DNA of 64,000 nucleotides, from positions 28,847,248-28,911,247 of the forward strand of contig CAIIXF020000003.1 in the NCBI GenBank assembly GCA_903813345.2, read 5' to 3'. A program made the translations under genes and the position numbers. Positions 12,201-24,200 of the stretch are shown piece by piece. This DNA is from Owenia fusiformis. Taxonomy: Eukaryota; Annelida; Polychaeta; Sabellida; Oweniidae. Under the pieces are notes generated by a model that was not told the DNA's origin, made no database searches, and saw nothing but the letters and a program-made list of their open reading frames with translations. Position 1 is the first letter of the stretch, and every line of letters begins with the position of its first letter.

Positions 12201-15200
12201 CCTTAAGCTTGGCTCCTTTAGCTCCTGGACTTGGCTCCTCTGGCTCCTCGTCCAGCTCTTTGGCTCTTAGCCTGGCTCCTCTGGCTCTTGAGCTTGGTTC
12301 CTCTGGCTCCTGAACTTGGCTCCTCTGGCTCCTCTTTCAGCTCTTTGGCTCCTTAGCTTTGCTCTGCCTCTATGGCTCTTGAGTTTTCTGGGAAGGCTCC
12401 TCATTGCCCGATGCGATGGAAGTCTTCCTGGAACTATTTCTGTCAGCGGTGAAACCAACTGTCAAAATTAGTTCGCCGTGTTGGGAAGTTTCCCAATTTC
12501 ACCTAACGATAATGCAAGGCTGCTTCCAGGTTGTTCCTTGCTGCTTCCCCTAAGACAGCACTGAACTGTGAAGAATTCTTGACAACACTTTAGGCAATTA
12601 ATGACACAGTGTTGTTTTACATTAAATCTGACAAATATCTCACTTTAGCAAGTCTGGGACACAAAATGGCGACGCATGATAAATCTCAATACCCGTTGAA
12701 TTATAACTACAGTCAGTCAGAGGCATCCCAGTAGCATGCTGGCCATAAAGTTACAAATTCTGGTACACATGAAATTAAAAATTATAGTCAGTCAGAGGCA
12801 CCTAGTAGCATGCTGGCCATAAAATCAAATTACAAAAAGGAAAAACCTCACCCGAATAAATGCTTTTTTCTCTAAGTTGCCAAAAATTAAGGTTTTCTCT
12901 GTTGTTTCTCCTTCAAGAACCTCCTGGTGCGTCTTCCCGCTTTATCATTCGTTATTAATCCCGAATCCTTGGCAGATGGCTACTCTAAAGTGTGATAAAT
13001 GTGGATTTCCTCCCAACCTTTGATTCAAGCTGCTTCCTTCAAGATGGCGACCTTCGTTCTCCTCACGTGATGGCATGAGTCACAGGCACAGGTGAACACA
13101 TTTTGAAAACAGGGGCACTGCATTGCAGCAATTGAGGGGAATCCCCTTCTTGTCTTGGAATACCCACTTGTGAGCAGGGGTTTCCCTATCCCTTGCATAA
13201 ATGGACTAATTAAACATAAAACTGCACCAGTGGGAAAATTAAAAAGGATACACTTAAAAAATGAAATTTTCCCACATACCCCCCTTCTAGCTTTTATGTG
13301 CCCTCACATAAAACAAAGTTCCTGCAAACTATAAAAACAAATGTACTGTAACTGATAACTGTCTTCACTCTCTGACTCCTGGTGCCTTCTTTAAAGGAAG
13401 AGCTCGACAGCTCTCAGAGACTCTTGGTCTTTCTGTGTTTTGCTCGCTGAGTTAGGTATGCTCCTTGGAGGAGCGCCAATTGGACTTCTTGTTTTCTGGT
13501 GTGTTGAGCTCTTAGGACGATGCTCCTTGTATGGCGAATTCTTAGAAGGATAGTTCCTCTCACAAGGGGAGCTCTTAGCTGGATAGTACCACTGGTGCGA
13601 GGAGCTCCTGAGATTACCCTCCCTGTGCAGATTCCTCTTTCTGGCGAACTCGTTTGCAGGTTTGTTTCTCTCACAGGTCCTTGGCCTAAATTGTGACCTC
13701 GAATGCTCCCCCTCCTTTTTCTTGGCTTAGTTGACACAGCATCGGGCAACACTGATTCTATGATTCCCATCTGACTTGGCTCCTCTGAAGGAGCAAACCC
13801 AATGTGGACCTTTAACAGCCTGCTTGAATATGGTGGTATGTCCTCATCTGCAATCAATTGACAAACCCGAGGGGCCAATTGGTATGGTGCATTAGACCCA
13901 GTAGAGTTTTCTTCTTTGCTCATAACTCTAAGCTTTTTGGCTTCCTCCTCTTCCAGGTCACTTCCCCCAGCATCAACATTCTTATCAAAGGTTGCCTTCT
14001 TATTCTGCTTTAGAACCTCAGTAAATGTTACTCTTCTCTCGTTTTTCTTAGATCTTTGCATGGGAAGTGGTAATGATGCTCGGTCAGAGGATGTCTGTTT
14101 CTGCTTCTTAAGTCAGTCGATGATGTCATATTCGTTCTTTGAGTCTGCTCATCTTGCACATGGTGTCGCTCTGTCATCTCTCCGTCATCAAAAGACATCT
14201 CCAACTTGTTGAAGTTTATAACAGCTCCACTGGTTGACATGTATTCTACTCCAAGAATACCAGCTTGAGCAATATCGGCTACCACTGCTGTAGTCAATGT
14301 TGTTCTCCCTTCTATCTTTATCTTTCCAGTAATCTCCCCATATGTGGAAAGGGGAGAGCCATCGGCTTGTACAAATACTTGAGACGGAGGCTTCAAACTG
14401 GGTCGTCGACAAAGAGGTATCTTCTGGTAGCTTTCTATGCTGATCATGTTCTGCATGGACCCAGAATCAATGAGGAACTGCATGGAAGTTCCACAAAACT
14501 TTGCATCTGCAAGAATTTTCTGCACTGCTCGCTTACTACCAGGCTGAAACTCAACATTGTTATTGAACAAAAACCTAATAGGGCTGGTGTTGCTGAATCT
14601 TGAATCATTACTGTGTCGCCGAGGCTCGGGACAAGAGGAAGCAATATGACCTAGCCCATCACAGTTGTAACACCTGGTTTGTGAGCAAGAGGTCATTGAA
14701 TGTCCCCGTTCCCCACAGCTCTTGCAGGGATATCTCGTTCCCGCCTTTCCCTGGGGTTTGGGGCTCTCCTCCTTGTTTTGAAGATTCTTTATTTCCGTCA
14801 GCAATTCCCTTTTTAATCCATGTAAGAGCTTGGTAAATTCAGATGAGTCTTCTTCCACTGTCGAGATTCTTTGCTCCTTAGTCCTCCCTTTGAGCCCTTG
14901 TCTTATTCTCTCAGACTCTTGATAGCTCTCCTCTCTAAGAGCAATTTCAATGCTCTTGTCTAGTGTGGATGGCTCCTTACTGTGTATGGCCCGCCTTAGC
15001 TCCTCATCTGGGATTGCTTGTTCAAAGCTTCTGCGAGCGAGCCTATCTTGAACATCCCGGCTCATTTCCGGGTATGCCATGGAGGTCAGTCGTCGTATGT
15101 GTTGCCCTAGACTTTGCAAAGATTCTCGAGGCTTTCTTTTTCGACTGCACAGCTCAGCTTCATACACATCGGCCTTGCCACCTGGGCCGAACCTCTTCTC

Positions 15201-18200
15201 CAAGGCTTCCAGTAGGTCTTCATAAGAGTAGCCCTTCTCCATCTCCAGAACAATCTGCTGGGCATCTCCTCTTAAGTTGGTGGCCAAATACTGAGCCTTC
15301 TCTTTGTCCGTCCAGTTATTATTCGCCACACACGTCTGAAAATATGCTTTGTAATCTGGCCAGGGATTCGATCCATCGAACGTTTGTGTAGGCTTTATCC
15401 TTGTATGTTTCCCTGTATTTGACGATTCGACTGCCTTTCCGCAAATTTTGATAGCTTTCTGAGCCATTTGCAGAACAGAATCTAGCGCTGAGGTATCCGG
15501 GGCATTTGAAGCTTCTTTGTCTCTGCTCTTCTTATCAGGAGACACATTGGGCTCACAGTCTTGTTCTTGCCCCGTGGCTCCCGTTGCTGTCTCTTCTTGA
15601 GTAACTCGGGCTGTCTTGTTATCATAACTGAGGGATGGTAGCTCCAGGTGTGGATTCGCCATCATTAAGTTGTGATCTACCCCCTCTTCTGGATGCCGCT
15701 TCTGTTTCAACTCAGGCCTGTACCTGGGCTGAGGACTTTCTTTCATGGCTGTTTTCTCTGCTCTTCTACTCGAAGAAGTAAGTTTCGGCACAGCACCACC
15801 CGACTCTTTGCTTACCTCAACGTATGACATGGGATCTGGATTTCTCTGCATTCCTTTTACAGAGCAATTACTCCCCCCTTCCAGATGTGACCTATCCTCC
15901 ATCGGATGAGCTTGATATCTCATTCCAGTAGGAGGCAGTCGAGGCTCTCCATACATGGTCCTTTTCTCCCAAGTGGAGCGTACTGGGTCATCTTGCTGAC
16001 AGGCAGTTTCCTGTTCCTGCTTTACCCGTCTCTCATGAATCAAATATGGAGGCATCCAACCTCCCGCCTCCCCGGGGACTGGCTCAAACATCATTGGTGT
16101 GTCTTCTCTATGAAAGTTAGCTTCTAACTGTGCTTGCCCACACTCACGGGGACTTATTCCTCTGTAACTTGAATGTGACTTAAGTTGGTGCTCTGTGATG
16201 GGATCCTGGTTGATCTGCCACTCCTGTTCTATTGGGTTAAAACTGCTCCCCCGAATATGTTTCCTTATCTCCTCTGATGGGGATCTTGACTGCTCTATAG
16301 TCTGAGCAATGGATTGTAGGGCTCCATGAACTGAACTCAGCCCAAGGGAAAGATCCTGTTGAAACGTGCCAAGGCCTTGGCTCAAGTCTCCCCTTAACTT
16401 CTGTTGCTCCCTCCTCAGTTCATGTACATATTCTCCCTGCTCTTTCACACTGCTCGTCAGCAAAGTTGTTTGGAGCTGCTGTAAGACCAGTTCCCTCTGC
16501 AGTGTGAACAATTCTTCACTCATCCGTCTGACTGGAACCTCCTCAGTAGAAGTTCTTGGCTGATTAATACCATGGGCTCCTCTTGGTGGAGTCGCATAAT
16601 TTGGTAGCACCCGCTGCTCTGTTCCTGACCAGTATCCGTTACTTTGCAGCAGAAGGGTCCTCCTCGGCCTGTTTGGTGACGGCATATCTTCCACGGGAAT
16701 GGTGTCATCCAATACCATGTCATCACCTCCTGGTTGTCCTTTGAAGAACACTGTCTTTTCACCATCTACCTCTAATGCTGCTTCTTTGTCTGTTTGGAGC
16801 TTGCTCTCCATAGCTCGGCTTGTATCTGTGTCTGACGTTGCCATCTTGTGCTCGGTACTGTCGTTTTACTAATCCCACTTCTGACACCAATGTCGCGTTC
16901 CAGACTTTTGCTGATAGTCTGGAAGCGATGAGTAACTTTTTCACCTTACACTTCTCTGTGGGCCCAGTCCTGGTTTGGTGGACTGGATAAAACGACAGTC
17001 ACAAATGGCTTCCAATTTAATACATATATTTTAACACAACTATTAATACATGAAAATAACACTTTAATGTTCATAAACTAAAATGTCACTATAATTCTCT
17101 TTGTAGGATGGATGTCGGCGGTTGCTGCGTTATTAGCTCTTTGCTTGGCTCCCTGGGCTCTATAGCCTGGCTCCTCTGGCTCTTGAACGTGGCTCCTCTA
17201 GCTCTTCGTTGAGCTCTTTAGCCTGGCTCCTTTAGCTCCTGGACTTGGCTCCTCTGGCTCCTCGTCCAGCTCTTTGGCTCCGTAGCCTGGCTCCTCTGGC
17301 TCCTGAACTTGGCTCCTCGTTCAGCTCGTTGGCTCTTTAGCCTGTCTCCTCTAGCCCTTAAGCTTGGCTCCTTTAGCTCCTGAACTTGGCTCCTCTGGCT
17401 CCTCGTCCAGCTCTTTGGCTCTTTAGCCTGGCCCCTCTGGCTCTTGAGCTTGGCTCCTCTGGCTCCTGAACGTGGCTCCTCTAGCTCTTCGTTGAGCTCT
17501 TTAGCCTGGCTCCTCTAGCCCTTAAGCTTGGCTCCTTTAGCTCCTGGACTTGGCTCCTCTGGCTCCTCGTCCAGCTCTTTTGCTCCTTAGCCTGGCTCCT
17601 GTGGCTCTTGAGCTTGGCTCCTCTGGCTCCTGAACTTGGCTCCTCGTTCAGCTCTTTGGCTCTTTAGCCTGGCTCCTCTAGCCCTTAAGCTTGGCTCCTT
17701 TAGCTCCTGGACTTGGCTCCTCTGGCTCCTCGTCCAGCTCTTTGGCTCTTAGCCTGGCTCCTCTGGCTCTTGAGCTTGGTTCCTCTGGCTCCTGAACTTG
17801 GCTCCTCTGGCTCCTCTTTCAGCTCTTTGGCTCCTTAGCTTTGCTCTGCCTCTAGGGCTCTTGAGTTTTCTGGGAAGGCTCCTCACTGCCCGATGCGATG
17901 GAAGTCTTCCTGGAACTATTTCTGTCAGCGGTGAAACCAACTGACAAAATTAGTTCGCCGTGTTGGGAAGTTTCCCAATTTCACCTAACGATAATGCAAG
18001 GCTGCTTCCAGGTTGTTCCTTGCTGCTTCCCCTAAGACAGCACTGAACTGTGAAGAATTCTTGACAACACTTTAGGCAATTAATGACACAGTGTTGTTTT
18101 ACATTAAATCTGACAAATATCTCACTTTAGCAAGTCTGGGACACAAAATGGCGACGCATGATAAATCTGAATACCCGTTGAATTATAACTACAGTCAGTC

Positions 18201-21200
18201 AGAGGCATCCCAGTAGCATGCTGGCCATAAAGTTACAAATTCTGGTACACATGAAATTAAAAATTATAGTCAGTCAGAGGCACCTAGTAGCATGCTGGCC
18301 ATAAAATCAAATTACAAAAAGGAAAAACCTCACCTGAATAAATGCTTCTTTCTCTAAGTTGCCAAAAATTAAGGTTTTCTCTGTTGTTTCTCCTTCAAGA
18401 ACCTCCTGGTGCGTCTTCCCGCTTTATCATTCGTTATTAATCCCGAATCCTTGGCAGATGGCTACTCTAAAGTGTGATAAATGTGGATTTCCTCCCAACC
18501 TTTGATTCACGCTGCTTCCTTCAAGATGGCGACCTTCGTTCTCCTCACGTGATGGCATGAGTCACAGGCACAGGTGAACACATTTTGAAATCAGGGGCAC
18601 TGCATTGCAGCAATTGAGGGGAATCCCCTTCTTGTCTTGGAATACCCACTTGTGAGCAGGGGTTTCCCTATCCCTTGCATAAATGGACTAATTAAACATA
18701 AAACTGCACCAGTGGGAAAATTAAAAAGGATACACATAAAAAATGAAATTTTCCCACAATATTGTCCATATTGCTACTTCATCTGTAGGCTTCAGTACAC
18801 TTCCGTCCGGATTTTTAGCTGGGCATGTTGGACTGCCATAGTAACGGTAAAAGCTGTTCATGTTCCTTGGTAGAAGCTGTTGTATGCGTAATTGATCAAT
18901 ACTAGCAGGATAATCTAGAAATCAAAAGATATAATGATCTGAATTTTACTGATATTTGAAAAGAAAAATGATCATTATTAATATACTCTGCGATCTTTGG
19001 CGTGTTGGTTTTGCGATGATTTTTATGTCCCCACCACATAGTGTGGGGCCATATTGTCGGCCTAGGCGCATCCGTCTGTCTGTCCGTCTGTCCGTACGTC
19101 CGGCTGTTTTCTCCAAAACCGCTACAGATATCACCTTCAAATTTTCAGGGATAACTTATGAGTGCATACAGATGTGGATGAAAAAAAATTAACTCGATAC
19201 CTACTTCCTGTCGGCCATTTTGAAGTCAAATGCTAAAATCCTTGTCTGCAAACTTTAAGAAAAACGGCTTCACAGTTGCTTTTAAAACTTTAACATCTTG
19301 TTCAGCTCACTTAATTCTAGATCTGATTAGGTTTTGGACCTGTTAGCTCAATCATGTCAGCCATTTTGAATGTTTTAAGAAAAGTTAGCGCACGATAATA
19401 GTTTGTATTTTTTTTTTTTTTTTTCAATTTCAAAATAATTTATTTCAGTTTTCATTACAAAAATTACAACATTATACAGGCTATGACACCCCAGGGGGTG
19501 TATGACTGCCCATAACTAAATTTACAATAAACATGATAAACTGTGAACATTTAAAGTGGTACATAGGTCAATACAATAATATAATATAAATACAATATAC
19601 AAATACAATAATATGAGACAATAAAGAAATGAAATAAATGTTTTGGTTACTCTGTACTCAGGAGGTCAATTTTCAAACGAGATATGAGTGAATTTAATGG
19701 TTTATTTCTAATATCTTCATTGAGGGAATTCCATATATATGAACCATGGACCTTAATAGAATTTTCACCAATTCTGGTTCTATGTTTAGGAATATCTAAG
19801 TTATGACCAAATCGAGTTATACATTGATGTATGTTTTCTCTAGTTTTGAAATAGTGATCGTATAATTTTGAAGGGAACTGTACAGATTTGCTTATAACTT
19901 TTTTCATGAATGAAACAGTTTGGATTGTGTGAATATGATAAATATTAAGTATTTTAAGATCTTGAAAAATTGGGAATGTGTGAGCTAATCTATCTGAATT
20001 TGTTATTAATCTAACAAATTTCTTTTGCAATATCAGTAGTTTATTTAATAGATTCTTAAAAGCATTTCCCCATAAAATATTACAGTAATTAAGATGAGAA
20101 AAAATCAGAGAGTTATATATTATCATCTTTGAATTTAAAGTATGAGCATAATTTGTTCGATATAACATTCCTATAACATTTGAAACTTTTCTATGAAGAG
20201 CATTGATATGGGGAGCCCAAGATAATTTTGAATCAATAATTACTCCCAGGAATCCTATCTCATCTACTTTTTCAAGGTTAGAATTTGCAATTTTTATTTC
20301 ATTGTTCACAGATATATTTCTTTTATTTCCAAAGACCATGTATTTTGTTTTCTTAACATTTAAAGTGAGTTTATTGGCCAACAACCAATCATTGATGTCA
20401 CACAGTTCAGAATTTACGGTTGTGGTCAAATTATCAAGATTGGAATCACTACATAATATATTAGTGTCATCCGCATAAATCACCAGTTTGAGTTTATCAG
20501 AAACTAGATAGAAATCATTTACAAATATGATAAATAGGAGGGGGCCTAGAACAGACCCTTGGGGTACTCCACAGTTAACGATTGCTTCTTCAGACAAATA
20601 TTTCTCGGATAAACTTTTAGAGTATTCAGTTTTCATTTTTCGATTTGATAAATAAGATGAAAACCATGAAAGTGCAATTCCTCTTATACCATAATGTTCC
20701 ATTTTTTTAAGTAATATTGCATGATTAACAGTATAAAAGCTTTTGATAGATCCAAATATATTCCGATACAATATTCTTTGTTATCTAATGAATGTCTGAC
20801 ATTTTCAATAAATTCTATGAGTGCCATGTAAGTTGATCTATGTTTCCGAAAGCCGTACTGGTGTAAATACAATAATTCATATTTCTCTAAAAAAGTAGAT
20901 ACTTTGTCATGCATTATTTTTTCAAACATCTTAGCAAATACACTTAAAATAGATATTGGTCTATAGTTTGTGAATTTATCATGTTCCCCCTTTTTGAAAA
21001 TTGGAATAACTTTAGCAAGTTTAAGTTCTTCAGGAAAAATACCTGTGGTCATAGAGAGGTTATAAATGAAAGTAAGAGGATCAGCTATATGATCATGTAA
21101 TACTTTAACAACCTTTGGTTTAATATCATCAATGGCTACTGCTGAGTCCTTTAAGTTCTTGATTTGATTTTGGACAGTATTAACATCAACAGGTGCCAAG

Positions 21201-24200
21201 AAAATTGAATTAATATTACGTTCGATTTTATTAACATTATCAAGTGGGTCTTTATCCGAGTTTATTTCATTAGCTAGCTTTTCACCAATTGTGCTAAAAA
21301 ATTTATTAAAATTGTCTGCTATGGATTTTCCATCATCAATTTTTCTTCCTTCATGGATAAAATTATCATTAAGGATCTTCTTAGGTTGTTTACGTTTCAA
21401 AATAGAGTTTATTACATCCCAGGTCTTTTTTATATTGCCATTGCTAATTTCAAATTTTTTCTTATAATGAAGCTTTTCTGCATTCCTGATAATATGATTA
21501 AGTCTATTTTTATAATTAGTGTAAGTGAGTCTATTTTCATCAGTTGGACATTTTTTAAACTTAATATATAGTTTATTTTTCCTCTTAGCTGAAGTAATAA
21601 TACCCAGGGATATCCATGGTCTTTCTAAGTTAGAGTAAGTTTTGACAGTTTTAGTTAATATTGGGAGACATCTATTGTACACCTCAGTAAATTTGTTAAT
21701 AAATATTGAATATGCTTCATTGACATTGTCCTGTTGTTTTAAATCAGTCCATTCCATGAGACATATTTCATCTTTAAATCTGGTTAAGTTCTTATCAGAA
21801 TATGAACGATAACTTATTTTGATTTTTTTATAAGATGGTTTTTCAAGTGAAGAGGTGCAGAATACTGGAAAATGATCAGAGATGTCATAAAGTATAACAC
21901 CTGATGATGTCACATTATTAACATTCGTGAATATATTATCAATCAAAGTTGCACTGTTATGAGTTACTCTTGTTGGTCGATAGATTAAGGGCATAAAATT
22001 GTTCTCATATAGATGGCATAAAAAATCATTTGTCAAGTTATGTTCATCTGCTTTAAGTAAATCTAAGTTAAAATCACCCAATAAATAACTTGGCTTTTTT
22101 TCAGATGTGACTTTATTTAAGAATTCATTAAATTCATCATTGAAAATAGCCAAATTAGAATTTGGAGGCTTATAAATAACAGATACTAAAGTATTTTTAC
22201 CATTAGGTGGAGTAATTTCAATTGTTACATTTTCACAGGAATTTAAATTCATTGTAAGATCATGACGTTCTTTGAAAATGATATTTTCCTTAATATATAT
22301 ACAAACTCCACCTCCCTTAATACCAACTCTGGATTTAAAAACAGAATTATATCCTGTTAATTGAAAATTGGCTTCATTTTCCGTGTTAAGCCATGTCTCA
22401 GACATAGCAATAACAGAGAAGGAATGTTTTGTTAATGACTGCATAAGATCAAACTTCCACTTATTCTTTGGAAGACTTCTGGAATTTAGGTGTAAAAATG
22501 TAAGACCATTGCTTTTATCCAGGTTAATATTAAGCTGATCTAAATTCAAATAATTACATTGTTCAATAATATTTCTCATTGGCGTATGCTCTTCAGGTGG
22601 ATTATCTTGAGGTTCTCCAATTAATCTATTTAAATCCATAGGATTAAATACTAAACTTTCATAAACATGTAAGTCATATGCTAAATCTAAGACCTCAACA
22701 TTTGTACATGAAAAAAATGGCAATTCTTCAAGCAAATTAGCCATTGTCGTACAAGTGTTTCATGAAATTCATATTGCATTTTTCAATAAATGTACAATAA
22801 TATATACCACAATTTTGAAATTGTTTATATTCTAAACTCAAAACACAACAAAAAAACAAGATAAAAAGAAACATAAACATAAAATCAAGTTGTATTAGTG
22901 GGATGTAAGGACTGACAAGTGTTATCCCACTGCTGAAAGAAAATGGATCAAGGTAGCCTGCAATAGGCCAAGTAAAATAAATCATACTTTACTGAAACAA
23001 TCTCAATAGCCTTGGTAAATGCAAAGAGTTTTGTCAGCATAGAAAATCAGCTTATGTTATTATTTTGTCAATAATTGTATGCCAATACACCCATACCCAG
23101 TATACTGGTGCATTGGAAGCACTAAATAAGGACTTGAATCAACCTGACTGGGTATACAATCAGCAAACAAGACAAAAATAAATAAAAATAAACACTGGCC
23201 TTGAAAAATAGCAATTGACTGCCAGTTTCAAGTACACAAATTCTAAATTGTAGAATGAAAACTTGGTTTTTAACTCAGCCAATGTGTTATTGTGTATTTT
23301 ATGTCTAGGCAAAGAAGAATGAAAACTTTGTTTGCAGCAATTACCCAAACAGCCCTGTACAGTTAATTGAAGGAAACAATTTTTCTCACTATCAACCCTA
23401 TCACAGTATTCTGCACATGATGCAGAACACTGTTTGTATCATATTGAATGGTGTTTTTCAGTTTTCATACTTTAACTATTTAGTAGCTTTATAAATAATT
23501 TCAGGTGTACTTTGTTGTAAAAGCCTATGTTATTGTTAACAGTAGTTATATGTGATAATTTTGTAAAAAGAAATCAGCAAAAACTCATAATCACTTTTTT
23601 ATTGTCGGCCATTTTGGATTTTTCCGTCCTAAAATCTTGTCTGTAAAGTCTTGTCTACGCGTTTTCAGGTGAACCGTTTGATAGATCAATTTCAAATTTT
23701 CAGGGATGATTCTCAGTATGAAAATCTAGATCTGATTAGTTTTTTGGCATTCTGGATGAATGTCAAGGCAGCCATTTTGGATTTTCCGTCTTAAAATCTT
23801 GCCCGTAAAGTCTTGTCTACGCGTTTTTAGGTGAACCGTTTGATAGATCAATTTCAAATTTTCAGGGATGATTCTTAGTATGAATAGAATCTAGATCTGA
23901 TTAGTTTTTGGGCATTCTGGATAAATGTCAAGGCAGCCATTTTGGATTTTCCGTCTTAAAATCTTGCCCGTAAAGTCCTGTCTACGCGTTTTTAGGTGAA
24001 CCGTTTGGTAAATCAATTTCAAATTTTCAGGGATGATTCTTAGTATGAAAATCTAGATCTGATTAGTTTTTGGGCATTCTGGGTAAATGTCAAGGCAGCC
24101 ATTTTGGATTTTCTGTCCTAAAATCTTGTTTGTAAAGTCTTGTTTACGCATTTCCAGGTGAACCGATTGGTAGATCAATTTCAAATTTTCAGGGATGATT

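Larger units (their letters stand above)
11409..18758 (-). mobile_element. Non-autonomous LTR retrotransposon (gag-protease only) in exon 7 of copy B
   Basis: Two 1868-bp direct repeats (11409-13276 and 16891-18758) begin TG and end CA. They are flanked by ATAT at 11405-11408 and 18759-18762, a 4-bp target duplication confirmed by the empty site in copy A. On the minus strand the 5' LTR is followed by a TGGTGTCAGAAGTGGGA primer-binding site, consistent with tRNA-Leu as in SURL-type Ty3 elements, and a GAAGGGGGGTA purine tract precedes the 3' LTR. The 3.6 kb interior codes for gag and protease but has no reverse transcriptase, RNase H or integrase, so mobility must depend on a partner element. 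Confidence 0.92.
19408..23431 (-). mobile_element. 4.0 kb non-LTR retrotransposon (APE-type LINE) inside Helentron-like element 1
   Basis: A run of 17 T at 19408-19424 is the poly(A) tail on the minus strand. GTTTGTA occurs at both borders (19401-19407 and from 23432), and Helentron-like element 2 has the uninterrupted sequence, so the limits are well supported. One long reading frame with endonuclease and reverse transcriptase is broken by a 1-base deletion. No separate ORF1 was recognised, so the 5' part may be truncated or atypical. Confidence 0.88.

Noticed and set aside
12267-12458. 63-codon frame inside the left LTR (and its twin at 17749-17940)
   Set aside because: It runs into the GGCTCC minisatellite, is arginine and glutamate rich by composition, and appears only because both LTRs carry the same sequence.
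14028-14061. Possible -1 frameshift site in the gag-protease element
   Set aside because: The overlap contains A AAA ACG, which does not allow proper re-pairing in the -1 frame, and no stable stem was evident.
22737-22985. 82-codon frame upstream of the LINE polyprotein
   Set aside because: Hydrophobic low-complexity translation of AT-rich 5' sequence without ORF1 features.
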